A DNA stretch of 64,000 bases from Terriglobales bacterium. Lineage in GTDB: Bacteria > Acidobacteriota > Terriglobia > Terriglobales > Acidobacteriaceae. The stretch is from assembly GCA_035651995.1 (NCBI GenBank), contig DASRER010000028.1, positions 1-64,000 of the forward strand, in the 5' to 3' direction. The translations under genes and the position numbers were made by a program. The notes beneath the pieces are model-generated. The model made no database searches. It was not told where the DNA came from and was given only the letters and a program-made list of their open reading frames with translations. This document shows, piece after piece, positions 17,013 through 24,820 of this stretch (positions within the stretch are counted from its first letter, which is position 1; each line of letters begins with the position of its first letter).

Positions 17013-18245
17013 ATGATTACACGCCGCGTATTCCTGAAGTCCGGGGCCCTTGCCGCGGTCGGCACCGCGGCATTGCCCGCATTCCTTACGCGCGCGGTTT
17101 ACGGCGCGCAGACCACCGGCGGACGCAAGCGCCTGGTCATCATCTTCCAGCGCGGGGCGGCCGACGGCCTGAACATCGTGGCGCCGCATGGCGAAGCGGC
17201 CTACTACCAGATGCGTCCGTCGCTCGCCATCCCGCGCTCGGGCGAAAACGGCGTGATCGACCTTGACGGATTCTTCGGCCTGCATCCCTCGCTGGCCGCC
17301 TTCAAGCCGCTGTGGGACCAGAAGCACCTGGCGATCGTGCACGCGGCCGGCTCGCCCGACAATACGCGGTCGCACTTCGATGCGCAGGACTACATGGAAT
17401 CGGGCACGCCCGGGTACAAGGGCACGGAAGACGGATGGCTCAACCGGGCATTATCCAAAGAGGAAGCTGATGCGACGCCGTTCCGCGCCATTTCGCTGGG
17501 CGCGTCGCTGCCGCGCATCCTGCTCGGTTCGCAGCCGGCGGTGGCCATCAACAGCATCGCCGACTTCGGGGTGGGCGGGCGCAGTCCGGCCGCGCAGCCG
17601 CTGGCCAACACCTTCGAAGCCATGTACGCGCAATCGGTGGACACGGTGCTGCACGGCACCGGCGCGGAGACCTTCGACGCGGTGAAGATGCTCAAGTCGG
17701 CCGACCCGGCCCGCTACCAGCCCGCGCCCGGCGCCAACTATCCGCGCGGACGCTTTGGCGACGCGCTGCGCCAGACGGCGCAACTGCTGAAAGCCAACCT
17801 GGGCGTGGAAGTCGCGTTCACCGACATCGGCGGCTGGGACCACCACGTGAACGAGCCGCCGCAGCTCACCAACATCCTGCGCGACTTCGCGCAGTCGATC
17901 GCCGCGTTCTGGACCGACCTGGGCCCGCTCGGCGAAGACACGGTGGTCATCACCATGTCGGAATTCGGGCGCACGGCGCGCGAGAACGGCAACCGCGGCA
18001 CCGACCACGGCCACGCCAACGTGATGTTCGTGCTCGGCGGCCCGGTGCGAGGCGGCCGCGTCTATGGCCAGTGGCCCGGCCTGGAGATGGAACAGCTCTA
18101 TGAGGGCCGCGACCTGGCCCTCACCACCGACTTCCGCCGCGTGGTCGGCGAAGCCGTGGCGCGCCACGTGGGCAACACCGCGCTGGATACGGTGTTCCCG
18201 AATTTCGACAACTCGCCGAAGAAGTTCCTGAACTACCTGGGATAG
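17013..18245 (+). CDS. DUF1501 protein, Tat-exported (pair 1)
   Basis: 410 residues. It opens with a twin-arginine signal (RRVFLKSGALAAV, residues 4 onward). The body has FQRGAADGLNIV, DNTRSHFDAQ, GGWDHHVNE, SEFGRTARENGN and TDHGHANVMFVLGG, the sulfatase/alkaline-phosphatase-like metal-site pattern of DUF1501. It is folded before export, so it probably carries a cofactor or metal. Follows its DUF1800 partner on one transcript with a GAGGT ribosome site; the operon ends at a strong hairpin terminator. Confidence 0.92.
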   Translation: MITRRVFLKSGALAAVGTAALPAFLTRAVYGAQTTGGRKRLVIIFQRGAADGLNIVAPHGEAAYYQMRPSLAIPRSGENGVIDLDGFFGLHPSLAAFKPLWDQKHLAIVHAAGSPDNTRSHFDAQDYMESGTPGYKGTEDGWLNRALSKEEADATPFRAISLGASLPRILLGSQPAVAINSIADFGVGGRSPAAQPLANTFEAMYAQSVDTVLHGTGAETFDAVKMLKSADPARYQPAPGANYPRGRFGDALRQTAQLLKANLGVEVAFTDIGGWDHHVNEPPQLTNILRDFAQSIAAFWTDLGPLGEDTVVITMSEFGRTARENGNRGTDHGHANVMFVLGGPVRGGRVYGQWPGLEMEQLYEGRDLALTTDFRRVVGEAVARHVGNTALDTVFPNFDNSPKKFLNYLG

Positions 18246-18268
18246 GTCCGGCGTTAGACCCTGACGAT

Positions 18269-18333
18269 TGTCATCCTGAGCGAAGCAAAACAGCCGGCAA
18301 GAGCCGGCTGTTTTGTGCGGTCGAAGGACCCCT
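18269..18333 (+). repeat. Dispersed TCATCCTGAGCGAAG...TCGAAGGA element, copy A
   Basis: Left end TGTCATCCTGAGCGAAGC, right end GTCGAAGGACCCC, with a hairpin core in between that is itself a terminator. Other copies: 18451-18510 (inverted), 53065-53097 (no core) and 61829-61878. Confidence 0.75.
18287..18314 (+). terminator. Rho-independent terminator of DUF1800/DUF1501 pair 1
   Basis: Perfect 12-bp stem AAAACAGCCGGC / GCCGGCTGTTTT with AAGA loop. The A and T tracts make it functional in both directions. It is the core of dispersed repeat copy A. Confidence 0.85.
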
Positions 18334-18450
18334 ATCGCCTTTTCGGACGCCGAGCACGTGAGCGCCTGGAATTCCGAGTCAGGGTTGATGGCGGCCCGCG
18401 CAAGGCCGAACCGTGCAGAAGCGCTCACGCGGCACATCCGTGGTGAAAGT

Positions 18451-18510
18451 AAGGATCCTTCGACGCGGCAACGCCCGCTTGCGCGGGCGCTGGCCTTGCT
18501 CAGGATGACC
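18451..18510 (-). repeat. Dispersed TCATCCTGAGC...TCGAAGGATCC element, copy B (inverted)
   Basis: On the minus strand: GGTCATCCTGAGCAAGGCC, core hairpin CGCCCGC-GCAA-GCGGGCG, then GCGTCGAAGGATCCTT. It lies just 3' of the APTPEV protein gene, where it may serve as terminator. Confidence 0.75.
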
Positions 18511-18518
18511 CCAAGGGC

Positions 18519-20036
18519 CTACCGCGCCGCCTGCTCCTTCTGGATCTGCGTGGCCACATCGCGCGACTCGCGGTCGAAGGTTGCGCCGATCACCTCGTCA
18601 GCAGAGCCCGACGACGTTTCCGCCGCCTTGTCGAGGGAGGGCGAGGTCACGCCCATGCGGAACAGCCGGTACTGAACCGTGCCCTGAAAGTCGTTGCTGC
18701 CCGAGGCGCTGCTCATGCCGGTGGCCCGGCTGAGGAAGCCGCCAATTTTCTTCTTGGTGTTGTCCTTGGCGGTGACGTCGGTGAAGACCACGTAGTCGCA
18801 GTCCTTCGACTTGGCGTCCGCCATGGCCGGCGCCTGGTCCGGGCCTTCCACCTGCACCACGTCATAGCCGAAGCGCGCCAGTTGGGTGATGAGCTGGTCG
18901 CGCAGGCCGTTGCCGTTCAGCCCGCGGCTGCTGCGGTCGCCGATCGTGACCACGCCCACGCGGAGCTTGCCCGGAATCTTCTGTCCGACAACGCCGCCAT
19001 GGACTTCCGGTGTGGGCGCTTGCGCGCGGGCGACCCCGAAGCCCGACTTGCCCATGCGGCCGCGCACTTCCGGCGTGGGCGCCGGCAGGCGCCCTGCGCC
19101 AAAGCGCACTTCCGGGGTCGGAGCGGGCGCCCGCTGCGTGGTGGCGCCGGCGCGGTTTCGGGCAGAGTTGCCCATCATCGCGCCCATCATGCCGCCGAAG
19201 CCCATCATCTCGGAGTAGCTGCTCACCTGGCGATAGCCGGCGGGCGGCTCGAACAATCCCGGATCGAGCGACGACCTGGAGATATCGAGCGCCTGCTGGC
19301 GCATGGCGCCGGACTGCCCGTCTTTGCCGCTGAACGTGGTGGTCACGTCAACCGGGTAGCCGAGCCTGGTCAGCGCCATGATCCCGGGGCCGGTGTACTT
19401 GATTTTGTCCTCGCAGTCGGGACGGCGTTGGCGCCCGCCCGGAGCCATCGGGCCTTCCATCATCTGGCGCTCGGGCCGAATGCACGAGAGGTGGCTCTCG
19501 GTGAAGTCGATGTACCAGCCGTCGCTCGACATCTGGAACGATCCCGGGTTGCAGGCGTCCGGGCTCGACTCGGCCGTGATGCTGGTCTTCACGTGCCGCG
19601 CGGTGTAGCCGAACATCTGCTTGCGCTCGCCGGTGTCGGTCACGCTGGTGTTGAAGGTGATGGTGCCGCCCTTGCGCGCGCCACCCTGCGGCCCTGCGTC
19701 TTCGTCCGGCGGCGGCGCAGATTGGCGGGGCGCACCCGCACGCGGCGCGGTGGCCGGCGCGGCGCCCGCTCCCGGCTGCGACTCGGTGGTGACCATGTAC
19801 GTCTTCGTGCTGTCGTTCAGCGTGATCACCTTGCCGGTGTCGCACTGGTGGATGGTGATCATCCGCATCGGGCCGAAGTTCATCTCGTCGCGCGAGCGCT
19901 CGCCCTTGATGTACGAGGTGGAGTCGAACGAGTTGCCGCTCACCGACATGCGCTTCTTCACCGTCTGGTCGGCAAACAACGCGCTGAGCGGAACGAAGAT
20001 GACGAGCAGGACACCAGCAGTGGAAAGGCGCTTCAC
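18519..20036 (-). CDS. Secreted protein with APTPEV repeats and CsgG/LpoB-like C-terminal part
   Basis: 505 residues from a GTG at 20036 with GGAGG 4 nt upstream; earlier codons cross a repeat. Signal peptide MKRLSTAGVLLVIFVPLSALFA. Residues about 25-270 contain segments seen in exported metal/lipid-responsive proteins (GPMRMITIHQCDTGKVI, LNDSTKTYMV). A Met/Gly-rich stretch leads to three APTPEV units, spaced 14 and about 21 residues. The C-terminal 170 residues (LRVGVVTIGDRS to CDYVVFTDV) look like the alpha/beta fold of CsgG/LpoB-type lipoproteins. Function not known; last gene of the tmk-holB run. Confidence 0.7.
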   Translation of the reverse strand: MKRLSTAGVLLVIFVPLSALFADQTVKKRMSVSGNSFDSTSYIKGERSRDEMNFGPMRMITIHQCDTGKVITLNDSTKTYMVTTESQPGAGAAPATAPRAGAPRQSAPPPDEDAGPQGGARKGGTITFNTSVTDTGERKQMFGYTARHVKTSITAESSPDACNPGSFQMSSDGWYIDFTESHLSCIRPERQMMEGPMAPGGRQRRPDCEDKIKYTGPGIMALTRLGYPVDVTTTFSGKDGQSGAMRQQALDISRSSLDPGLFEPPAGYRQVSSYSEMMGFGGMMGAMMGNSARNRAGATTQRAPAPTPEVRFGAGRLPAPTPEVRGRMGKSGFGVARAQAPTPEVHGGVVGQKIPGKLRVGVVTIGDRSSRGLNGNGLRDQLITQLARFGYDVVQVEGPDQAPAMADAKSKDCDYVVFTDVTAKDNTKKKIGGFLSRATGMSSASGSNDFQGTVQYRLFRMGVTSPSLDKAAETSSGSADEVIGATFDRESRDVATQIQKEQAAR

Positions 20037-20093
20037 AGGACCTCCCAGGCGGGATGGAGAGTACTTACGAACGCACGATTCTACATTGAATAC

Positions 20094-20182
20094 CGGGTCA
20101 TCGGGCCATCGGGCCATTGAGGGTTCCGGCGCGTGCTGCGCGCGGCCAGGCGCGGCCCAATGTTCAAGGCCGGATGACCCGA
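20094..20182 (+). repeat. CATCGGGCC-word palindrome
   Basis: GGGTCATCGGGCCATCGGG and GCCATTGAGG are mirrored by CGGCCCAATGTTC and GGCCGGATGACCCG. Occupies nearly all of the gap before the secreted-protein gene. Same word family as 22549-22659. Confidence 0.6.
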
Positions 20183-20186
20183 AAAC

Positions 20187-21299
20187 TCAACGTTCGCCGG
20201 CGCCCACCGCCCAGGCGTCCAGCGACAACGACCGCAGCAGGTTGCGTCGCATGCCGGCCTCGAGCTCTCCCAGTCGCTGCGCGGCGCGCGCCAGCCAATC
20301 GAAGTCCACGCGCTCGCTGATCGCGCGCAATTGCGGAACGGCGTCGTGGTTGCGCACCAGGTCCGGCGCGCCGGACTTGAGCATCATCACATCCTGCAGC
20401 AGCGAATACGTGGTGCGGACCAACTGGTCGGTCTTCTCTTTGCCTTCGGCGCCGGCGCGATAGCGCTCGGTCACCTGGAAGAGCGCGCTGTGGTCGGCGT
20501 CTCCCGCGGCCGCGGCCAGCAGCGTGAGCGCATCCAGGCGCGCGGCGATGTACGCCGCCAGGTCGAAGGTGCGCGCGCGGCCAACGGCGCCGCCGGCTAG
20601 CCGCGCCACCAAGGCGCGCTGCCTGGCGTTCAGCTCGGGCCGCGACTTTTCCAGGTACTTCTCCAGCTCCGCCACCGGCAACGGCGTGAGAGTGAAGGTC
20701 ACGCAGCGCGAGCGGATGGTGGGCAGCAGCGCTCCCGCGTTTTCCGCGAGCAGAAAGAGGGTGGCGTACCCGGGCGGCTCTTCCAGCACCTTCAGCAGCG
20801 CGTTGGCCGCCTCTTTCATGAAGGCGGAGCCGGTGAAGATGTACACGCGCTCGCGCGCCTCGGCGGGGCGCAGGTAGATGCTGGCGATCACGCGACGCAC
20901 CTGGTCCACCTTGATCATCATCTGCGGCGGGTCGGGCGGGATGATGGTCACGTCGGGATGCGTCTGCACGAAGATGCGCGTCTCGCGCTTATCGGCGTCG
21001 CGCAATGCCTCGCGCGCCTCCACTGCTTCCTCGAACCGCGCGCGCAAGTCGTCGGCCTGGGCGATGCGCACGCAGTTGGCGCAACGTCCGCAGAAATCCG
21101 GCAGCCCGTCCCTGGAAACTGGCGGATCGTTCCTGGGGGGACCCAGGCAGTTCATCGCCTTGGTGAGCATCTGGGCGAGGGTGTACTTCCCCGCGCCTTC
21201 GGGCCCGGCCAGGACCAGGCCGTGCGGCAGCCGTCCGCGGCCGAGCATTTGCCGCAGCCGGGTGACTACTTCGACGTTGCCGTGGAAATCGGAGAACAT
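20187..21299 (-). CDS. holB: DNA polymerase III delta' subunit
   Basis: 370 residues. P-loop region LAGPEGAGKYTLA (Thr kept, preceding Ser/Thr replaced by Tyr), zinc module FCGRCANC, LLKVLEEPP and the SRC motif (IRSRC) identify a clamp-loader AAA+ subunit. It loads the beta clamp within the replisome. An insertion of about 40 residues around the zinc module (GPPRNDPPVSRDG, RFEEAVEAREALRD) is longer than in enterobacteria. Six nt downstream of the 184-residue membrane gene and in the same run as tmk, the usual bacterial neighbour of holB. Confidence 0.93.
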   Translation of the reverse strand: MFSDFHGNVEVVTRLRQMLGRGRLPHGLVLAGPEGAGKYTLAQMLTKAMNCLGPPRNDPPVSRDGLPDFCGRCANCVRIAQADDLRARFEEAVEAREALRDADKRETRIFVQTHPDVTIIPPDPPQMMIKVDQVRRVIASIYLRPAEARERVYIFTGSAFMKEAANALLKVLEEPPGYATLFLLAENAGALLPTIRSRCVTFTLTPLPVAELEKYLEKSRPELNARQRALVARLAGGAVGRARTFDLAAYIAARLDALTLLAAAAGDADHSALFQVTERYRAGAEGKEKTDQLVRTTYSLLQDVMMLKSGAPDLVRNHDAVPQLRAISERVDFDWLARAAQRLGELEAGMRRNLLRSLSLDAWAVGAGER

Positions 21300-21305
21300 G
21301 AATCG

Positions 21306-21860
21306 CTATTTTCCGGCGGCGCGGCGCGCCGAGAGGACCGCTTTTCGCGCCCGCTCGCGGTACAGGCGCAGGCACAGCACGATCCCGCCCAGCACGCCGA
21401 CGGCGCACGACGCATTGTGCGCCCACCAGTCGGCCATGAAGAGCTGCTGCCGTTCGGCGGGCAGCAGATCGACGAAGTCCTGCGGCACGTCGAGCACTCC
21501 GTTGCGCGCCAGCACGTATCCCAGGGCGCCCGCCAGCGCCGCCGCAAGCGCAATCATGGCAAACAGGAGGCCTACGGGGCGCAGCAGTTCTCCCGCGCCC
21601 AAGGCGCGCCGCGCTCCGGCGCGCGCCGCTGCCGCCAGCAGCACGCCGAACGGCAGCGCCAGCCACCACGTGTCGGCCACACCCCAACCCAGCGCCAGCA
21701 GGGTGGGCGACGTGGTATCGAACAGGGGAACGTGCCCGATGGTGAAGTACTCCCCGGAAACGCGCACGGCGACCTGGTCCTGAATGATGCCGTAGGCCAT
21801 GGCCGCACCGGCGCCGAGCGCCACGATCCAGAGCCACGCCAGCGCCGCGCGACCGTTCAT
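21306..21860 (-). CDS. Four-helix membrane protein between tmk and holB
   Basis: 184 residues with about four hydrophobic helices (near 5-25, 60-80, 95-120 and 150-168). A periplasmic-looking segment FTIGHVPLFDTTSPTLL lies after helix 1. No family recognised. ATGA overlap with tmk upstream and a 6-nt gap to holB downstream show it is co-transcribed and translationally coupled. Its link to nucleotide or replication functions is positional only. Confidence 0.7.
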   Translation of the reverse strand: MNGRAALAWLWIVALGAGAAMAYGIIQDQVAVRVSGEYFTIGHVPLFDTTSPTLLALGWGVADTWWLALPFGVLLAAAARAGARRALGAGELLRPVGLLFAMIALAAALAGALGYVLARNGVLDVPQDFVDLLPAERQQLFMADWWAHNASCAVGVLGGIVLCLRLYRERARKAVLSARRAAGK

Positions 21861-22534
21861 GCGCCGCGGGTGACCGGCGCGAGCAGACGTTCGCGCACCG
21901 CGGCCACGATTTCGCCGTGCACCAGCTCCAGGGGCCGCCGGGCGTTCACCAGGAAAACGCGATGCGCGTCGCGGCGCGCGATCTCCAGGTATTGATTGCG
22001 CACGCGCTCGAAGAAAGCGCGGCTTTCCTGCTCGAAGCGGTTTTCGTCGCCTTTCGCCAGGCCGTGCCGCGATGTATTCCTGCGGCGCGCGCGCTCCACG
22101 CTGGCCGCCGGGTCAGAGTCCATCACCACGGTGAAGTCAGGCTGAAGGTTGCCGCAGATCACGCGATGAACGTCGAGCACAGCGGCGCTGCCCAGCCCGC
22201 GTCCGGCGCCCTGGTAGGCTTCGGAGGAATCGGTGAAGCGGTCGCAGAGAACGTACTTGCCGGCGGCGAGGGCGGGATCGATGACTTCGGCGATCAACTG
22301 CGCCCGCGCGGCGAACATCAGCGCCAGCTCAGCCGTGGGAGAGAGATTCGCGGTGCCGGAGTTGAGCACGATGGCGCGCACGCGCTCGCCGATTTCGGTC
22401 CCGCCGGGCTGGCGCGTGGTCACCACGTCGAGGCCGTCGCCGCGCAGAACTTCGGCCAGCTTCTCCAGCTGCGTGCTCTTGCCGCAGCCGTCGAGGCCCT
22501 CGAAGGTGATGAATTTGCCGCGCCGCGCGCTCAC
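21857..22534 (-). CDS. tmk: Thymidylate kinase
   Basis: 225 residues from GTG 22534. An ATG at 22558 is in frame but lies upstream of the predicted transcript start. P-loop FEGLDGCGKSTQ, DRX motif DRFTDSSEAYQG, and a lid region ENRFEQESRAFFERV. It phosphorylates dTMP to dTDP in the cytosol. A -10 box 6 nt before the GTG supports a leaderless mRNA and this start. First gene of the tmk, membrane protein, holB run. Confidence 0.93.
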   Translation of the reverse strand: MSARRGKFITFEGLDGCGKSTQLEKLAEVLRGDGLDVVTTRQPGGTEIGERVRAIVLNSGTANLSPTAELALMFAARAQLIAEVIDPALAAGKYVLCDRFTDSSEAYQGAGRGLGSAAVLDVHRVICGNLQPDFTVVMDSDPAASVERARRRNTSRHGLAKGDENRFEQESRAFFERVRNQYLEIARRDAHRVFLVNARRPLELVHGEIVAAVRERLLAPVTRGA

Positions 22535-22540
22535 GGCTGC

Positions 22541-22546
22541 ATCATA
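22541..22546 (-). promoter_or_regulatory. -10 box (TATGAT) of tmk
   Basis: TATGAT on the minus strand ends 6 nt before the GTG start, predicting a leaderless transcript. Confidence 0.5.
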
Positions 22547-22548
22547 GC

Positions 22549-22659
22549 ATCGGGCCATCGGGCCATTGACAACCTGCCCCGCCGCGGAGCAGTTTTGTAG
22601 CCGGGCCGAATCATCTCTGGCCCTTGGGGCCCAGGGACCACTGGCCCGATGTCCCGATC
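22549..22659 (+). repeat. CATCGGGCC / GGCCCGATG-word palindrome in a divergent gap
   Basis: GCATCGGGCCATCGGGCCAT faces CTGGCCCGATGTCCCGAT, with GGCCCTTGGGGCCC-type words between. Lies between divergent tmk and the zinc-ribbon gene; its left edge abuts the tmk -10 box. Confidence 0.6.
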
Positions 22660-22668
22660 TTCACTGCC

Positions 22669-22932
22669 ATGCGCCTCGGCGATGACATTGACGACTACTG
22701 CTCGCGCTGCAAGCGCACCACCGACCACTCGGTCGTCTCGCTGACGGGCGACGAAGCGCAGAAGGTCCGCTGCCGCACCTGCACCTACGAACACACGTAT
22801 CGCAAGAACCGCGGCGGAAAAAAAGAGATGTCGAACAAGGAAGCGTTCGACCGCGTACTGGCCAGCGTGATGGGTCTGCAGCCTGCCTTCGGCAGTGCGC
22901 CTGAATCAGGCAAGAAGAAAAAGAAGCATTGA
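22669..22932 (+). CDS. Small zinc-ribbon protein with lysine-rich tail
   Basis: 87 residues from ATG 22669. Two knuckles, CSRC at residues 11-14 and CRTC near 36-39, form a zinc ribbon. A basic middle (YRKNRGGKKE) and an oligo-lysine end (KKKKKH) suggest nucleic-acid or ribosome contact. Not assigned to a named family. It stops 1 nt before the convergent receiver-like gene. Confidence 0.65.
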   Translation: MRLGDDIDDYCSRCKRTTDHSVVSLTGDEAQKVRCRTCTYEHTYRKNRGGKKEMSNKEAFDRVLASVMGLQPAFGSAPESGKKKKKH

Positions 22933-22933
22933 A

Positions 22934-23308
22934 CTAGCGCGAGCCGCTGGCCGCGCGGCGCCGCGGCCCGAGAAGACCGGCAACCGCCTTCAGCAGGGCG
23001 GCCGGACCTTCGCTGGAATCCACGCGCACGTCAGCCGCGATGTCGGAACTCTGGCCGCGCCCGAGGCAGAGCAACACGACCGGCGTGGCATGCCTTTGTC
23101 CCATTTCCGACAGCGTCCTGCGCACGCTCTCCGGCATGGTGTGGCCGATGACGAGCACGTCAAAGCGCGACCCGTCGAGCAGTTTTTTCGTGTCGTCCGC
23201 GCCTGTGGCGTCGCTAACGTCGTAGCCGGCAGAACGCAATACGGCGTTCCGCGTTTGCAACAGGATTGGATCCGAGGACACCGACACGATTCGCTTCGCG
23301 GCTGGCAT
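22934..23308 (-). CDS. Degenerate response-regulator receiver domain (stand-alone)
   Basis: 124 residues from ATG 23308 with AGGAGCAGG upstream. The pattern RIVSVSSDPILLQTRNAVL, GYDVSDA, FDVLVIGHTMPE and PVVLLC follows the CheY fold. The phospho-acceptor aspartate before MP is Gly55 and only one of the two upstream acidic residues (Asp13) remains. No output domain. It is probably phosphorylation-independent, binding a partner. Divergent from the STAS gene 295 nt away. Confidence 0.7.
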   Translation of the reverse strand: MPAAKRIVSVSSDPILLQTRNAVLRSAGYDVSDATGADDTKKLLDGSRFDVLVIGHTMPESVRRTLSEMGQRHATPVVLLCLGRGQSSDIAADVRVDSSEGPAALLKAVAGLLGPRRRAASGSR

Positions 23309-23603
23309 AGCGAATGCCTGCTCCTGGCCCTGTGGAATTTCTGGACTGCACACAGAGTACCAGCCAGTTGCCGCGCCGCAAGCGCCAATTTGCGCCCGGA
23401 TTGCACCATGAATTGTGCAGCTCTGGATGCCGTGGCCCTGTGAACGAAGCCACCGGGCCGTATCCAAACCGGACATTCGCGGCGTGGGTGGAATGCTGGT
23501 CGCCTGCGCGGTCGGATGTTTGTTGCTCAGCAAGCACGCTGGAACTCATTGCATTCCCAGCGGCCCACGGCTACCATTGCCCGCCGCAGACCGAGGAGGC
23601 GCC

Positions 23604-23960
23604 GTGCTCACCGTTCAGACCCGTAACGTCGCGCCCGACGTCGCCGTCGTCGAAGTCACCGGCCGCATCTGCATCGGCCGCGACTGTCAGCAGCTGGAGT
23701 GGCAGGTCAACGAACTCATCCAGAAGGGCACCCGCAAGCTGGTGCTCGACCTGACGAACGTTACCCACATGGACAGCACGGGCATCGGCATCCTGGTGTC
23801 CTGCTCGGGGAAGATGCGCGTTGCCGGCGGCGAACTGCGCGTGGCCGGCGCCACCGGCGCGGTCGAGAAGGTCATCAAGCTCACCCAGGTGGACAACATC
23901 GTCCCCCTGTTCCCCACGGCGGCAGCAGCAACCGAGAACTTCCGCACTGCGCCGGCCTGA
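23604..23960 (+). CDS. STAS-domain anti-sigma-factor antagonist
   Basis: 118 residues from a GTG at 23604 with GAGGAGG at good spacing; the frame continues upstream without STAS features. The phosphorylation motif is MDSTGIGIL, Ser58, as in SpoIIAA/RsbV. GKMRVAGGELRVAG and TQVDNIVPLF complete the fold. It would bind an RsbW-type kinase in a partner-switching cascade; no kinase or sigma partner is in the window. Confidence 0.85.
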   Translation: MLTVQTRNVAPDVAVVEVTGRICIGRDCQQLEWQVNELIQKGTRKLVLDLTNVTHMDSTGIGILVSCSGKMRVAGGELRVAGATGAVEKVIKLTQVDNIVPLFPTAAAATENFRTAPA

Positions 23961-24068
23961 TCTGGCCTGCCTTGCTTTGGCGGATGTGGCCCTCTTCTTT
24001 CGGCTTCCTCTCGCTTCCCGGCGGTTTTGGCTTGGCGGTTGCAGCGACGTGACTGAAAGGCGCGGCCG

Positions 24069-24740
24069 GTGCGGCTTTCAGCCGCTATTCAGGCAGGTGA
24101 AGATTTGCGCGCAACTAGCATCATTCGCGGCGCTTTGCTTCCCGGGCTGCTGCTGGCAGCATTCACCGTAGGGTCACAGGCGCGCGGGGAGGAGGGTGCG
24201 CGCGCGGCATCCATCGCCCCACTTGTGGACTGGGAGTTCCACTCCGTGGTGCCGTTGGGGGCCGAAGCGCTGCAGTTGCCGCCGGCTGATCGCATGTTCG
24301 TGCTGTTCGCCACGGCCGAGAGTCCCGGCTTCGAGGGCATGCGCCGCTACGTCCAGGGAAGCACGAGGCTTGTGAAGGACCGCGACGGTGAGCCGGTCCG
24401 CTACTTCCCCGCCAACGTTTCGTTTCGTGTGACCGCCACCGCGCGGCGTCCGTACGCCGAAACCGGTGAGCCGCCGTTTTCGCTGAAGAGCAGGTATGCG
24501 CTCGACGACCTGCTGCTCCACCTGGTCTTCCGCGCGCGCGTCTACCGCGGCCTGAACGTGCGGACCCTGCAACCGAATGACGTGCAGCTGATTGGTGTCC
24601 CCGCCGATGTGCCCTACGACGAGCGCATTTACCGCGTGGACTTCACCCTGCGCGACGTCGCGGCCGAAGACCGCGTAGTCCTGGAAGTGCTCTCACCCGA
24701 CGGCGAGCGGCTGAGCAAATTTCATTTGGAATTGATGTAG
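24069..24740 (+). CDS. Secreted protein of unknown function
   Basis: 223 residues from GTG 24069; a TTG at 24105 would give a cleaner signal peptide (IIRGALLPGLLLAAFTVGS). The mature part contains MFVLFATAESPGFEGMRRYV, a beta-rich segment PANVSFRVTAT and VDFTLRDV near the end. No family recognised. Ends just before an inverted repeat shared with convergent rnhB. Confidence 0.6.
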   Translation: MRLSAAIQAGEDLRATSIIRGALLPGLLLAAFTVGSQARGEEGARAASIAPLVDWEFHSVVPLGAEALQLPPADRMFVLFATAESPGFEGMRRYVQGSTRLVKDRDGEPVRYFPANVSFRVTATARRPYAETGEPPFSLKSRYALDDLLLHLVFRARVYRGLNVRTLQPNDVQLIGVPADVPYDERIYRVDFTLRDVAAEDRVVLEVLSPDGERLSKFHLELM

Positions 24741-24745
24741 GAAAG

Positions 24746-24800
24746 GCGCTGTTGGCTTTTAGCTGTTGGCTCTTCGCCGAAAGCTCAGAGCCAAAAGCGC
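24746..24800 (+). repeat. GCTGTTGGC/GAGCCAAAAGC-word palindrome
   Basis: GCGCTGTTGGCTTTTAGC and TGTTGGCTC face GAGCCAAAAGCGC across a short loop (TTCGCCGAA). Between convergent genes, so possibly a shared terminator. Confidence 0.6.
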
Positions 24801-24820
24801 ATCTGGAATAGCGCGTGTCC

